DNA of 23,950 nt from Bacilli bacterium (lineage in GTDB: Bacteria > Bacillota_I > Bacilli_A > RF39 > UBA660): assembly GCA_900772095.1 (NCBI GenBank), contig CAAGQJ010000007.1, positions 1-23,950 of the forward strand, written 5' to 3'. Of this stretch, positions 1-9,500 are shown piece after piece. The translations under genes were made by a program, and so were the position numbers. Below the pieces are notes generated by a model. That model saw only the letters and a list, made by a program, of their open reading frames with translations. It ran no database searches and was not told the DNA's origin. Positions within the stretch are counted from its first letter, which is position 1, and every line of letters begins with the position of its first letter.

Positions 1-766
1 CTTTAGGAAGTAGAATGTGGTAAGTGTCAGATAATTTATTAAATTCTTTTATAAATATATATCTGCTTATAACTGATGAACACGCAACTGCATAGTTTTT
101 ATCTTCTGCTTTAGTTATAAAAGTAATATTTCTTACAATATTATTTATTCCTTCTAAGTATTTGTAATAACGTTCTTCTTTTGCGAATTCATCTATAATT
201 ATACAGTCGACTTTACCTGTTTCTTCTAGTAATGAGTATAAGACTTTGTTGTGCATGATGGCTTTAATTTTATTCATATTATTTTCTTTGCTATATTTTT
301 CGTTATATTCTTCATTATTTAAAATAATGCTTTTGTATTTAATTTTTTTAATTATTTCTGGTACTATTTTAGTTATTTTTTCATCAGTTAGTTTTTTTGA
401 GTCTGTTACACCAAGTTCTTTTAAGAAGGGAATATCTTCTTTTTTTACAAATGACGCTGTTACTACAATGGGTCCAAAATAATCACCAGTTCCAACTTCA
501 TCAGAACCGATAGAAGTAATATCTAAATATTTAGTTATTTTTTCTTCTTGTTTGTCATTATCTATAACTGCACCCCACATGTTAGCATCAACATCGGCAC
601 TTGTTCCTTGAAACATAACTTTACCAGAATTATATAAAGTAATAATTGTGTCTTCTTCTTCGGCTTGAAATATAGCGTATGGTGGAGTTTTTTCTCTTAC
701 TTTGTCTTTATAATATTCAATCATTTTTTGTTTTGTGTCTTCATCAACTTTTATAACAACATTCAT
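1..766 (-). CDS. rnhC: Ribonuclease HIII, 3' end cut off by the window
   Basis: RNase HIII cleaves the RNA strand of RNA-DNA hybrids during replication and repair. I translated the reverse strand from the ATG at 766-764; about 255 codons stay open to the window edge, so the C-terminus is missing (the family is usually about 300 residues). The N-terminal ~70 residues look like the TBP-like substrate-binding domain typical of HIII (PYAIFQAEEEDTIITLYNSG, then KVMFQG). The catalytic core opens with GSDEVGTGDYFGP at about residues 87-99, including the metal-binding Asp-Glu pair. A later IIIDEF fits the next acidic residue. The start is supported by AAGGTGAT just upstream. The gene is divergent from the cvpA-like gene over a 72-bp spacer. 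The identification is firm. Confidence 0.93.
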   Translation of the reverse strand, partial: MNVVIKVDEDTKQKMIEYYKDKVREKTPPYAIFQAEEEDTIITLYNSGKVMFQGTSADVDANMWGAVIDNDKQEEKITKYLDITSIGSDEVGTGDYFGPIVVTASFVKKEDIPFLKELGVTDSKKLTDEKITKIVPEIIKKIKYKSIILNNEEYNEKYSKENNMNKIKAIMHNKVLYSLLEETGKVDCIIIDEFAKEERYYKYLEGINNIVRNITFITKAEDKNYAVACSSVISRYIFIKEFNKLSDTYHILLPK

Positions 767-783
767 TTATATCACCTTAAATA

Positions 784-816
784 ATTATAGCATATTTTTT
801 TAAAATAAGTTATAAT
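784..816. promoter_or_regulatory. Divergent promoter region between rnhC and the cvpA-like gene
   Basis: On the minus strand TGCTATAAT (complement of 784-792) is an extended -10 box reading toward rnhC, without a good -35 match. On the plus strand TATAAT at 811-816 reads toward the gene starting at 839, also with a weak -35. Both calls rest on -10 boxes in AT-rich DNA, so they are moderate at best. Confidence 0.45.
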
Positions 817-838
817 AATTATATAGGAGGATAAAATT

Positions 839-1546
839 ATGCAAATATTTGATATTTTAATTATATTAATAATACTTAGTTTTGGTGCTACGGGATTAAA
901 AAATGGTTTTTTTAAACAAATAGTTTTAACAGTTGGTACTATATTTGTGTTTATATTGTCTTATAAATTTAAAGATTATATAGCTGATTTTTTGAGTTAT
1001 CATTTACCGTTTTTTAATTTTAGTGGACCATTTGAAGGACTTACTACTATAAATATTATTTTATATCAAATGGTATCATTTATATTAGTTTTCTTAGTGC
1101 TTTCTTCAGTACTTATTGTGCTTTTGAAAGTTACTGGTGTGTTTGAGAAAATATTAAAGTTTACTGTAGTACTTGGTATTCCTTCAAAAATACTTGGTTT
1201 TATAGTAGGGTTAATTGAAGGGTATGTAGTAGTATTTATTGCGCTGTTCTTTTTAAGTCAACCTGCAGTTGATTTAGATTTTGTTAATAGTTCTAAATTA
1301 AAACCAGTTATACTTAATTCTTCACCTGTATTATCTAATGTAGTAAAAAATACTAATGATACAATTAAAGAGTTATATGTATTGGTTAAAGATTATAGTG
1401 ATACTAAGGATGCAGATGCTTTTAATAGAAATAGTATTGATATTATGTTAAAGAATAAAGTTATTACGCCTTCTTATGTTGAAACTTTAATTCTTAAGGA
1501 TAAACTTGATATATCTATTAAAAGTGTTGTAGATAAATATAAATAG
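839..1546 (+). CDS. CvpA-family integral membrane protein
   Basis: This 235-residue protein has an N-terminal half of hydrophobic segments: about residues 3-22, 28-45, 70-98 and 110-140. That matches the four-helix CvpA/colicin V production family. The opening (DILIILIILSFGATGLKNGF) has the short helix-loop typical of the family. The C-terminal ~80 residues are hydrophilic and probably cytoplasmic or peripheral. The family's role is poorly defined; members have been linked to envelope homeostasis and colicin V export. An AGGAGG lies 7 bases before the ATG. The stop codon overlaps the ribosome binding site of the thioredoxin gene 9 bases downstream, so the two are probably co-transcribed. Family assignment is from topology and the N-terminus rather than from catalytic residues. 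Confidence 0.75.
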   Translation: MQIFDILIILIILSFGATGLKNGFFKQIVLTVGTIFVFILSYKFKDYIADFLSYHLPFFNFSGPFEGLTTINIILYQMVSFILVFLVLSSVLIVLLKVTGVFEKILKFTVVLGIPSKILGFIVGLIEGYVVVFIALFFLSQPAVDLDFVNSSKLKPVILNSSPVLSNVVKNTNDTIKELYVLVKDYSDTKDADAFNRNSIDIMLKNKVITPSYVETLILKDKLDISIKSVVDKYK

Positions 1547-1555
1547 GAGGGTTAT

Positions 1556-1858
1556 ATGATAATTGATTTAAAGATGGAAGATTTTAGTACTTTAATAAGA
1601 GATAATCTTGTAATAGTGGATTTTTATGCTGATTGGTGTGCGCCTTGTAAAATGTTAGGACCTATTTTAGAAGAAATAGCATTGGAAAAGAACATGAAAT
1701 TAGTTAAAGTAAATGTTGATAATCATGAAGACTTAGCAAGAACATATAAAGTAATGTCTATTCCATATGTATTAATATTTAAGAATGGGGAAATAATAAA
1801 TAAATTTATTGGTTATTTACCTAAAAGTAATATATTAAAAGAAATAGAGAATATATAA
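1556..1858 (+). CDS. trxA: Thioredoxin
   Basis: This is a small cytosolic dithiol-disulfide oxidoreductase of 100 residues, about the usual thioredoxin length. The active site VDFYADWCAPCKMLGP lies at about residues 21-36. WCAPC is a common variant of WCGPC with both redox cysteines kept. The cis-proline motif SIPYVLIFKNGE follows near residue 70, and the C-terminal glycine region (FIGYLPK) is present. The RBS AGGAGG at 1546-1551 overlaps the stop of the upstream cvpA-like gene, so translation may be coupled. No partner reductase is seen in the window. A hairpin directly after the stop probably ends the unit. Confidence 0.93.
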   Translation: MIIDLKMEDFSTLIRDNLVIVDFYADWCAPCKMLGPILEEIALEKNMKLVKVNVDNHEDLARTYKVMSIPYVLIFKNGEIINKFIGYLPKSNILKEIENI

Positions 1859-1860
1859 TA

Positions 1861-1904
1861 AAAAATAAATTATAATTTTTGTGTAAATTTTATAATTTAT
1901 TTTT
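1861..1904 (+). terminator. AT-only hairpin after the thioredoxin gene
   Basis: AAAAATAAATTATA at 1861-1874 pairs perfectly with TATAATTTATTTTT at 1891-1904, giving a 14-bp stem around a 16-base loop with a T run at the 3' arm. The stem holds no G or C, so it is weaker than a classical terminator. Its position just after a stop and before a new promoter supports the role. Confidence 0.5.
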
Positions 1905-1912
1905 TTATATTG

Positions 1913-1941
1913 TTGTAAATGTATTTTAAATGTGTTAGAAT
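1913..1941 (+). promoter_or_regulatory. Sigma-A-type promoter of the secreted repeat protein
   Basis: TTGTAA at 1913-1918, a 17-base spacer, and TAGAAT at 1936-1941 preceded by TGT form a good -35 plus extended -10 promoter. The start codon lies 28 bases downstream, so the gene at 1969 probably has its own transcript. Confidence 0.65.
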
Positions 1942-1968
1942 TATTATGTAATAGGGTAAAGTGATTAT

Positions 1969-3138
1969 ATGAAAGATAGATTAAAGAAAAGTAATGTTAT
2001 TTCAATTATTCTTATAGTTATTAGTATACTTGTAATTGTAGGTATAACGTATGCGTCTTTTAATATAGATTTAAAAGGGTTAATAAATATAAATGCTAAT
2101 GTACCAAGTATAAGTTTAACATATGAAGAAGCTCCTAGTGCTTTAATTCAAACTAATAAAGTTTTAAGTGTAGATGAGCATATAGTTTCTGATGATTATT
2201 TTGAATTTAAAGTGTCTAGTACGAGTGATACTATGTATGATTTATATTATAATATATATTTAACTGAAGAGACTACTAATACACTTAGTAGAGATAATTT
2301 ATATATATATTTAACTGAAGTAACAGATGCTGGTGAAGAAAGGCTTACGTGGCCTATTCGATTAAGTAGTTTAAAACAGCATGATACTTATGAAAATTCA
2401 TATTATATTATTAAAAATAAATCTTTTATATTTTCAACAAATTTTAAAGAGACAAAGGAAAAAACATATCGTTTTAGAATATGGAATGAACCAACGCCTT
2501 CTGATACAGAAGCTATAATTGAGGGTGGTATATACGAGTATAAAATAAGTGTGGAAAGTTCTAATCAATCTGTTACTCCAGATTATTGCTTTACAACAAG
2601 TGGAAGTTCGATAACAGGTTATAATTGTTGGGCAAATAATTCTGATGGATATGAAGCTATTACGGATGTAGTTATACCAAGTACTATTTCTGGGGAAACT
2701 ATCACAACAATAGGAAATGAAGCATTTTATTATGTTGGATTAAAAAGCGTAGTAATACCAAATACGATAACATCGATAGGAGATAATGCATTTATTATTA
2801 ATGAATTAAAGAGTGTTGTAATACCAAATTCAGTAACAACAATAGGAAAGGAAGCATTTGCCTATAACAATCTAGAATATGTTTTAATAAATGAAGGTTC
2901 AAATTTAATTGAAACAACGGGAATGGGAGAAGAAACATTTTCTACAATTAATTATACAAAACCATTAACAATATATAATAATTCAGGTAAGAAATTTAAA
3001 TGGTATTATGTAACACAAGGTAGAAATGATTTAGAGGATGAAACATATAATTTTGTAACGGGTACAGTACCAAGTTATACTAATAGTTATAATAATATAT
3101 ATGCTTCGGTAACAATAAAAACAGGAATGCCAAGTTAA
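1969..3138 (+). CDS. Secreted TasA-like protein with BspA-type leucine-rich repeats
   Basis: This 389-residue protein begins with a basic stretch (MKDRLKKSN) and a long hydrophobic segment at about residues 10-30 that ends in TYASF. It looks like a signal peptide or membrane anchor of the camelysin/TasA, SipW-processed style. Residues 35-200 look beta-rich and resemble such matrix proteins. Residues about 225-325 carry BspA-like leucine-rich repeats built on the pattern VVIPNTITSIGDNAF, in about three copies of roughly 23 residues. Extracellular binding or adhesion is the likely role, but the ligand is unknown. It has its own promoter and a weak RBS (AAAGTGAT). It sits oddly between a thioredoxin and cell-division genes. 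Its C-terminus shows no LPXTG motif. Confidence 0.65.
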   Translation: MKDRLKKSNVISIILIVISILVIVGITYASFNIDLKGLININANVPSISLTYEEAPSALIQTNKVLSVDEHIVSDDYFEFKVSSTSDTMYDLYYNIYLTEETTNTLSRDNLYIYLTEVTDAGEERLTWPIRLSSLKQHDTYENSYYIIKNKSFIFSTNFKETKEKTYRFRIWNEPTPSDTEAIIEGGIYEYKISVESSNQSVTPDYCFTTSGSSITGYNCWANNSDGYEAITDVVIPSTISGETITTIGNEAFYYVGLKSVVIPNTITSIGDNAFIINELKSVVIPNSVTTIGKEAFAYNNLEYVLINEGSNLIETTGMGEETFSTINYTKPLTIYNNSGKKFKWYYVTQGRNDLEDETYNFVTGTVPSYTNSYNNIYASVTIKTGMPS

Positions 3139-3174
3139 TTGGTATGGGTCTAATAATTATAGGAGGAGATAAAT

Positions 3175-3579
3175 ATGGCTTTTGAAAAAATAAAGAGAAT
3201 GATAGGTGAGGATATAGCAGAACCTAGTACTACTAATGAGGATGAATATTATGAAACTAAGGATGGTTTTAAGGAAACATCTGGTGCAGGAAGCAGGATG
3301 ATTTTACTTGAACCTCGTGCTTATTCTGAATCTCAACAAATAGTAGATTATATTAAAGCTAGAAGTGCTGTTGTAGTAAATTTGAAAAGAGTAACACCAG
3401 AACAAGCCAAAAGAATAGTGGACTTTTTATCTGGTGCAGTGTATGCTCTTCGTGGTGAACTTCAAAAATTAGGTAATGGTATATTTTTATGTACTCCAAA
3501 TAATGTTAATGTTGAAGGTAAAATGGGAGTAGAAGATAAGCCAAAAACAAATAAAAAAGAAGAAGAATACGATTGGTAA
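3175..3579 (+). CDS. sepF: Cell division protein SepF
   Basis: SepF binds FtsZ filaments and tethers them to the membrane at the division septum. The 134-residue length is close to the family norm. The N-terminal membrane-binding helix region starts MAFEKIKRMIGED, followed by an acidic linker. The conserved SepF fold runs from about residue 40 to 115, with LLEPRAYSESQQIVDYIK, VVVNLKRVTPEQAKRIVDF and the glycine motif LSGAVYALRGELQKLGNGIFL. The RBS is AGGAGG, 8 bases before the ATG. A DivIVA-domain gene follows after 14 bases, a neighbourhood seen in many Gram-positive division clusters, so the two probably share a transcript. Confidence 0.93.
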   Translation: MAFEKIKRMIGEDIAEPSTTNEDEYYETKDGFKETSGAGSRMILLEPRAYSESQQIVDYIKARSAVVVNLKRVTPEQAKRIVDFLSGAVYALRGELQKLGNGIFLCTPNNVNVEGKMGVEDKPKTNKKEEEYDW

Positions 3580-3593
3580 AAGAGGTGGTATAG

Positions 3594-3992
3594 ATGGATA
3601 ATTTTAATGAAGAGCGCTTAGGTTATAGAAAAGAAGAAGTTAATGAGTTTGTAGATTATGTAATTAAGAAAACTGAAGAAAATATATCTACTATTAAGAG
3701 TCAAAAGGAAGAAATAACTCGATTAACTAATGAATTAGAAGAGTATAAGCGTTTGTATCTTGTTAATTCTAAAATGAATAATCCATCTTATTATAGTGAA
3801 AAAGAGGCTGATTTAATTATAAAAGAAGCTAAAGATAATGCTAGTCGTATAGTAAATAGTGCTTTATTGAAAGCAGAAAAGATTGAAAATCAAAAAGAAA
3901 TTTTAAATAAAAGTATTCGTATGTATAAGAAGAAGATTAGAAGTACTTTAATGGAACAACTTGATATACTTGAGGATATAGAGATTTTATAG
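3594..3992 (+). CDS. DivIVA-domain coiled-coil protein
   Basis: This 132-residue protein opens with a motif like the DivIVA membrane-binding N-terminus (FNEERLGYRKEEVNEFVDYV, residues 4-23). It continues as a predicted coiled coil to about residue 55, with regular leucine and isoleucine spacing and many charged residues. A second helical stretch from about residue 70 to the end has the EAKDNASRIVNSALLKAEKI pattern common in DivIVA/GpsB relatives. Proteins of this family mark curved membrane and recruit division or growth machinery. The copy is shorter than B. subtilis DivIVA. The RBS is GAGGTG, and the gene follows sepF by 14 bases. I would call it DivIVA-family rather than assign divIVA or gpsB. 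Confidence 0.8.
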   Translation: MDNFNEERLGYRKEEVNEFVDYVIKKTEENISTIKSQKEEITRLTNELEEYKRLYLVNSKMNNPSYYSEKEADLIIKEAKDNASRIVNSALLKAEKIENQKEILNKSIRMYKKKIRSTLMEQLDILEDIEIL

Positions 3993-4016
3993 ATATATTA
4001 ATTTATATCTTTTTTT
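3991..4016 (+). terminator. Short hairpin with T run after the DivIVA-domain gene
   Basis: AGATATA at 3991-3997 pairs with TATATCT at 4004-4010 around a 6-base loop, followed by six T. The stem is short and mostly A-T, but the layout and position fit intrinsic termination. Confidence 0.5.
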
Positions 4017-4038
4017 GTGTTTTGAATTTTTAAATTTA

Positions 4039-4067
4039 TTTACTTATTTATTATTTTATTTTATAAT
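4039..4067 (+). promoter_or_regulatory. Probable ligA promoter
   Basis: TTTACT at 4039-4044, a 17-base spacer and a perfect TATAAT at 4062-4067 lie 25 bases before the chosen ligA start. The promoter falls inside a longer open frame that begins at 4015, which supports the downstream start. Confidence 0.55.
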
Positions 4068-4092
4068 TAATATATGGATAGGTGATGCTTAT

Positions 4093-6084
4093 ATGGTGGA
4101 AAATAGAATTAAAGAATTAAGGGAATTATTAAATAAATATAGTCATGAATATTATATTTTAGATAAACCTACAGTAAGTGATGCTGAATATGATAGATTA
4201 ATGCAAGAACTTATTGCGCTTGAGGAAAAGTATCCAGAATTTATTACGGATGATTCTCCAACTAGAAAGGTTGGTAGTTCTGTTGTATCGGAATTTAAAA
4301 AAGTTACTCATAGGTTACCAATGCTTTCTTTAGGTAATGTTTTTAATGAGGATGAAATAATAAAATTTGATGAAAGAATTAAGAAAGAAGGCTTTATACC
4401 GAGTTATGTTTGTGAACTTAAAATAGATGGGCTTGCTATAAGTTTAGTGTATGAAGATGGTGTTTTTGTTCAAGGTGTTACTCGTGGAGATGGTAAGATA
4501 GGAGAGGATATAACGAATAATATTCGTACTGTAAAGTCTGTTCCTATGAAACTTAAAGATAAGATTAGTATTGATGTTCGTGGTGAATTATATATTGATA
4601 AAAAAGAGTTTTATCGTGTTAATAAGGAACGTGAGGAGCAGGGCTTGGAATTATTTCAAAATTGTCGTAATTTAGCGAGTGGTTCTGCGAGACAACTTGA
4701 TTCTAAAGTAACAGCGTCTCGTAAATTAAATACATTTATTTATCATTTACCTAATCCTCTTGATTATGGTTTGTATAGGCATTCTGATGTGTTAAGTTTT
4801 TTTGAAAAACAAGGTTTTAGGGTAAATCCTAAGAGAAAACTTTGTACTTCTATTAATGAGGTTATTAGTTTTATTAAAGAAATAACTGAGATTAGAAGTA
4901 GTTTACCTTATGATATTGATGGAATAGTAATTAAAGTAAATGATATAAAAATGCAAGAGGCCTTGGGATATACTGCGAAGTATCCGAAGTGGGCAACAGC
5001 ATATAAATTTCCACCAGAAGAAGTTACTACTAAGTTAAAAGATATTATATTTACAGTAGGGAGAACTGGTAAGATTACTCCAAATGCGATACTTGAACCT
5101 GTTAAGGTACAAGGTTCTACTATATCTCGTGCAACACTTCACAATGAAGATTTTATTAAAGAAAAGGATATACGTGTTGGAGATATTGTTTATTTAAGAA
5201 AAGCAGGGGATGTTATTCCTGAAGTAGTAAAGGTTGATTTTACCAGAAGAGTTACTTCTTTAGATAAATTTAATATGATTGAGAATTGTCCAGTATGTGG
5301 TTTTCCTTTGGTAAGAAAGGATGATGAAGCTAATTTTTATTGTTTGAATGAGCGTTGTGATGCTAGAAATATAGAAAAGTTAATTCATTTTGCTAGTCGT
5401 AAAGCTATGAATATAGATGGTTTAGGGGAAAGATTATGTGAAGATTTTTATAATTTTGGTTATTTAAAAGATATAGCTAGTATATATAATTTAAAGAATT
5501 ATAAAGAAGAGTTAATGAATTTAGAGGGATTTGGTGAAAAGTCTGTTAATAATTTACTTACTGCTATTGAAAAAAGTAAAGAAAATTCTTTGGAAAGGTT
5601 GTTATTTGCACTAGGAATTAGGCATTTTGGTGAAACGAATGCTTTGATACTTGCTAAAAATTATCCTACAATTGATGAGGTAATGAATGCTAATTTTAAT
5701 GATTTAGTTGAGATTAGAGATATTGGTTTTATAATGGCTAAGAGTATAACAGAGTTTTTTTCTAACGATGAGAATATTGTTTTAATAAATAAGTTAAAAA
5801 ATATGGGTGTAAATATGAAGTATTTGGGAAAAACCATTGTACATGATGAGAATTTTAGTAATAAGAAATTTGTTATTACTGGTACTATTCTCTTTGCACC
5901 AAGAGATAAAATTAAAGAAAGTATTCTTTTAAAGGGGGGTAAAGTAATTGATAGTGTAAGTTCTAAAACAGATGTTGTTATAGTAGGTGATATGCCTGGT
6001 TCTAAATATGATAAGGCTTTGAAACTTGGTATAACTATATGGAATGAAGATAAATTAAAGGAGATGTTAGGCTATGAGAAATAA
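4093..6084 (+). CDS. ligA: NAD-dependent DNA ligase
   Basis: LigA seals nicks in replication and repair, using NAD+ to adenylate its active-site lysine. The frame is open from 4015, but the ATG at 4093 is preferred: it has AGGTGAT 6 bases upstream, a promoter between the two starts, and gives 663 residues, the family length. The Ia domain is at the N-terminus (NKYSHEYYILDKPTVSDAEYD). The nucleotidyltransferase motif CELKIDG places the catalytic Lys near residue 110. An OB domain follows, then a four-cysteine zinc finger near residues 400-425 (CPVCGF, YCLNERC). Helix-hairpin-helix repeats and a C-terminal BRCT domain (about 590-663) complete the order. The gene is intact and overlaps the next start by 11 bases. 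Confidence 0.96.
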   Translation: MVENRIKELRELLNKYSHEYYILDKPTVSDAEYDRLMQELIALEEKYPEFITDDSPTRKVGSSVVSEFKKVTHRLPMLSLGNVFNEDEIIKFDERIKKEGFIPSYVCELKIDGLAISLVYEDGVFVQGVTRGDGKIGEDITNNIRTVKSVPMKLKDKISIDVRGELYIDKKEFYRVNKEREEQGLELFQNCRNLASGSARQLDSKVTASRKLNTFIYHLPNPLDYGLYRHSDVLSFFEKQGFRVNPKRKLCTSINEVISFIKEITEIRSSLPYDIDGIVIKVNDIKMQEALGYTAKYPKWATAYKFPPEEVTTKLKDIIFTVGRTGKITPNAILEPVKVQGSTISRATLHNEDFIKEKDIRVGDIVYLRKAGDVIPEVVKVDFTRRVTSLDKFNMIENCPVCGFPLVRKDDEANFYCLNERCDARNIEKLIHFASRKAMNIDGLGERLCEDFYNFGYLKDIASIYNLKNYKEELMNLEGFGEKSVNNLLTAIEKSKENSLERLLFALGIRHFGETNALILAKNYPTIDEVMNANFNDLVEIRDIGFIMAKSITEFFSNDENIVLINKLKNMGVNMKYLGKTIVHDENFSNKKFVITGTILFAPRDKIKESILLKGGKVIDSVSSKTDVVIVGDMPGSKYDKALKLGITIWNEDKLKEMLGYEK

Positions 6085-6475
6085 AAGGGGTTTTACTTTA
6101 GTAGAAGTGTTATTAGTAATAGTTATAATATCTATTATAACATTACTTGTTATGCCTAATATTAGTGATATATTGTCTACTGGTAAGAATAAGAAATATA
6201 AGACTATTGAGGATATGGTAAGAACTAGTCTAGAGTTATATAATATTGATTATAAAGAGGATTTATGGAGTAACGAGTATACGAATGTGGAAACTTATAA
6301 TGTAGAAGATCCTAAAACAATAATTAAACAAGCTAATCCTGATTTAGATTTAGATGGTTGTGTGATTAACAAACTAAAAATTACTAGAACTGGTACTGAT
6401 ACTTTTACATATGATGTTTGTATAAGTTGTAGTGATAATTATGAATCTCCTTATAATTATTGTAAGAATAATTAG
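6074..6475 (+). CDS. Type IV pilin-like (prepilin-type) protein
   Basis: This 133-residue protein has a class III signal: MRNKRG then FTLVEVLLVIVIISIITLLV. It fits prepilin peptidase cleavage after Gly6, methylation of the new N-terminal Phe, and the conserved Glu at mature position 5. The hydrophobic helix is followed by a globular domain with four cysteines near the end (GCV, CISC, YC) that could form disulfides. Such proteins are pseudopilins or minor pilins of type IV pilus, competence (Com) or type II secretion systems. No assembly ATPase or prepilin peptidase is in the window. The start overlaps the ligA 3' end by 11 bases, and its RBS AAAGGAG lies inside ligA, so translation is probably coupled. 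The link to ligA looks positional rather than functional. Confidence 0.82.
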   Translation: MRNKRGFTLVEVLLVIVIISIITLLVMPNISDILSTGKNKKYKTIEDMVRTSLELYNIDYKEDLWSNEYTNVETYNVEDPKTIIKQANPDLDLDGCVINKLKITRTGTDTFTYDVCISCSDNYESPYNYCKNN

Positions 6476-6490
6476 TTTTGTAGTTAATGG

Positions 6491-6523
6491 GAAAGAAATT
6501 TTTAGATAATCTTTCTTTTTTTT
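6491..6523 (+). terminator. Hairpin and T run after the pilin gene
   Basis: GAAAGA at 6491-6496 pairs with TCTTTC at 6510-6515, and a run of eight T follows. The loop is long at 13 bases, so the hairpin is modest. Its place between the pilin stop and the PFOR gene fits transcription end. Confidence 0.5.
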
Positions 6524-6558
6524 GTTAAATATCTTATAATTAAATAGGTGATGTAAAA

Positions 6559-9500
6559 ATGAATAAAGAAATATTAGATGGTAATACAGCTTGTGCATTA
6601 GTGTCATATATGTTTACAGAAGCATGTGGTATTTATCCAATTACGCCTTCTTCTACAATGGCTGAACGTATTGATGAATATAGGGCGGCATCAAAGCTTA
6701 ATTTTTTTGGTAATACAGTAAAAGTTGTAGAGATGCAAAGTGAAGCTGGTGCAATAGGAATGGTTCATGGAATGCTTTTAAATGGGGTTTTATCTAGTAC
6801 ATATACAGCGAGTCAAGGTTTACTTTTAATGATACCTAATATGTATAAAATAGCAGGGGAACTTCTTCCATGTGTTATTAATGTAGCGGCGCGTACTGTT
6901 GCAACTCATGCTTTATCAATTATGGGAGACCATAGTGATATATATGCATGTCGTTCTACTGGGTTTGCAATGCTTTGTTCTTCTAGTGTACAGGATGTTC
7001 ATAATTTAACTTCTGTAGCGTATTTATCTACTATTAAGGGAAGAATACCATTTATTAATTTTTTTGATGGTTTTAGAACTAGTCATGAATATAATAAAAT
7101 TAATCTTATTGATTTAGATAAAGTTAAAAATCTTATTGATATGGATGCTTTAAATAGTTTTAGAGAGCATTCTCTTGATATTAGCAATCCAACAACTAGG
7201 GGAACTAATCAAGGAGACCAAGTATATTTTCAAAGTGTTGAGGCACGTAACAAATATTATTTAGATATGCCAGATATTGTTAATTCTTATATGACTGAAA
7301 TTAATAAAATAACCGGATGTAATTATGCTCCATTTAACTATTATGGAAGTAGTGATGCAGAGCGTATTATTATTGCGATGGGTTCTGTTTGTGAAGCAAT
7401 TAAAGAGTATATAAATATAGTAGATGATAAAATAGGTTTAATTGAAGTTCATTTATATAGACCATTTTCTAGTAAGTATTTGTTAAATGTTTTACCTAAG
7501 AGTGTAAAATCTATTGCAGTTCTTGATAGGACTAAGGAAGCAGGTGCAAATGGGGAACCTTTGTACTTGGATGTTTGTGAAGTTATTAAGAATAATCTTT
7601 TAGATATTAGAGTAGTTGGAGGACGTTATGGTCTTTCTAGTAAGGATACTAATTTAAATGATATTGAAGCGGTATATGAATTTCTTAAGGGTGATAAATT
7701 ACATAATTTTACTATAGGTATAGTAGATGATGTAACTAATTTAAGTTTAACTAGGACTGAAACTGTGTTTGAGAAGCCTTATAAGGAGTTATTGATATAT
7801 GGTTATGGTTCTGATGGAATGGTTACTACTTCTAAGGATATATTAACTATTGTTGGAAAGAGTGATAAATATGTTCAAGGTTATTTTGAATATGACTCTA
7901 AGAAATCTGGTGGGGTAACTAAGTGTCATTTAAGAATAGGTGATAATCCTATTAATAGTACTTATTATGTTTCTAATCCTGAAGTAGTTGTATGTTCTAA
8001 AGATACTTATTTAAATAAATATGATGTATTAAAGGGTATTAAGGATAATGGTATATTTATATTAAATACAGAACATTCTAAGGATAGTCTTGATTTACCT
8101 AGTGATGTAGTTCATACTTTGAAGAGTAAGAATATAAGTTTTTATATAGTTAATGCAAGTAAAGTAGCAAGTAATAATAATATACCTAATAAAATTAGTA
8201 TGATTATGGAAACTGTTATACTTTATTTAACTTCTTATGTAGATAGGGATAAGGTGAAGGAGTTAATTAAAAGCAATATAATTAAGAATTTTTCTAAGAA
8301 GGGTGAGGATGTTGTAAATTCTAATATTAATGCTATGGAAGAAGCTATTAGTACTTTAGAGAAGGTTGATGTTTCTTTACTTACTTCTACTAGAAAGAAA
8401 GAGGAATTGGCTCCTACTATTTTCTCTTATTTAGAGCATGCAATGGGTAATGATTTAAAAGTTAGTGATTTTGTTGGTCATGAAGATGGTGTTTATGAGG
8501 GTGGTTTATCAAAATTTGAAAAGAGAGGAATTAGTTCTATTACGCCTTGTTATGATAAAAGTAAATGTATATCATGTAATTTGTGTTCTCTTGTATGTCC
8601 TCATGCTGTTATTAGACCATATTTATTGAATAAAGAAGAAGTAGAAAATGCACCAAAAGAAGTAAAGGATGATTTGAAAGATGCTAAGATTAAGGACCAT
8701 GATTTAATGTTTACAATTGGGATAAGTCCTCTTGATTGTACTGGATGTTCTTTATGTAGTGGAGTATGTCCTACAAAGGCAATAACTATGGAAGCAATAG
8801 ATAAAACAAAGGATAAAGAAATAATAAAACATAATTATTTAGAGTCATTGTCTGAAAAGAAAGTACTTGATGTTTCAACTGTTAAGGGTAGTCAATTTAG
8901 TAAGCCAGCATTTGCTTTTCATGGTGCATGTGCAGGATGTGGGGAAACTCCTTATTTGAAACTTTTATCAAGTTTATTTAAAGATAATTTAATTATTGCT
9001 AATGCTACTGGATGTTCTTCTATATATGGAGCTAGTTTACCAAATATACCTTATACTGTTCCATGGGCTAACTCTTTATTTGAAGATAATGCTGAATTTG
9101 GTTTTGGTATAAGAGTATCTGAAGAAGTTATGAAAAATAATATAAGAAATATTATGAGAAATAATTTGGATAAGGTAAATAATCATAATAAAGAGTTGTT
9201 TAATGATTATTTAAATTCTTATTCTAAGGAAGTTTCTAATTATGTTTGTGATAATATTGATTATGATAATATACCTTGTTTGAAACCTTTAAAGAAGTAT
9301 ATTAAGGAAAAGAGTATATGGTTAGTAGGTGGAGATGGTTGGGCTTATGATATAGGTTATGGTGGAATTGACCATGTTTTATCTAACAATTATAATGTTA
9401 ATATTTTAGTTTTAGATACAGAGGTTTATTCTAATACTGGTGGTCAATCTTCGAAGTCTACTAGACCTGGTGCAGTTGCTAAGTTTGCTAGTGATGGTAA

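Noticed and set aside
246..482. Open frame of 78 codons on the plus strand, very hydrophobic
   Set aside because: It lies wholly inside rnhC on the opposite strand and reads the T-rich complement of lysine-rich coding DNA.
4015..4092. Longer ligA start with a hydrophobic N-terminus
   Set aside because: The extra 26 residues overlap the upstream terminator and the ligA promoter and are absent from the family.
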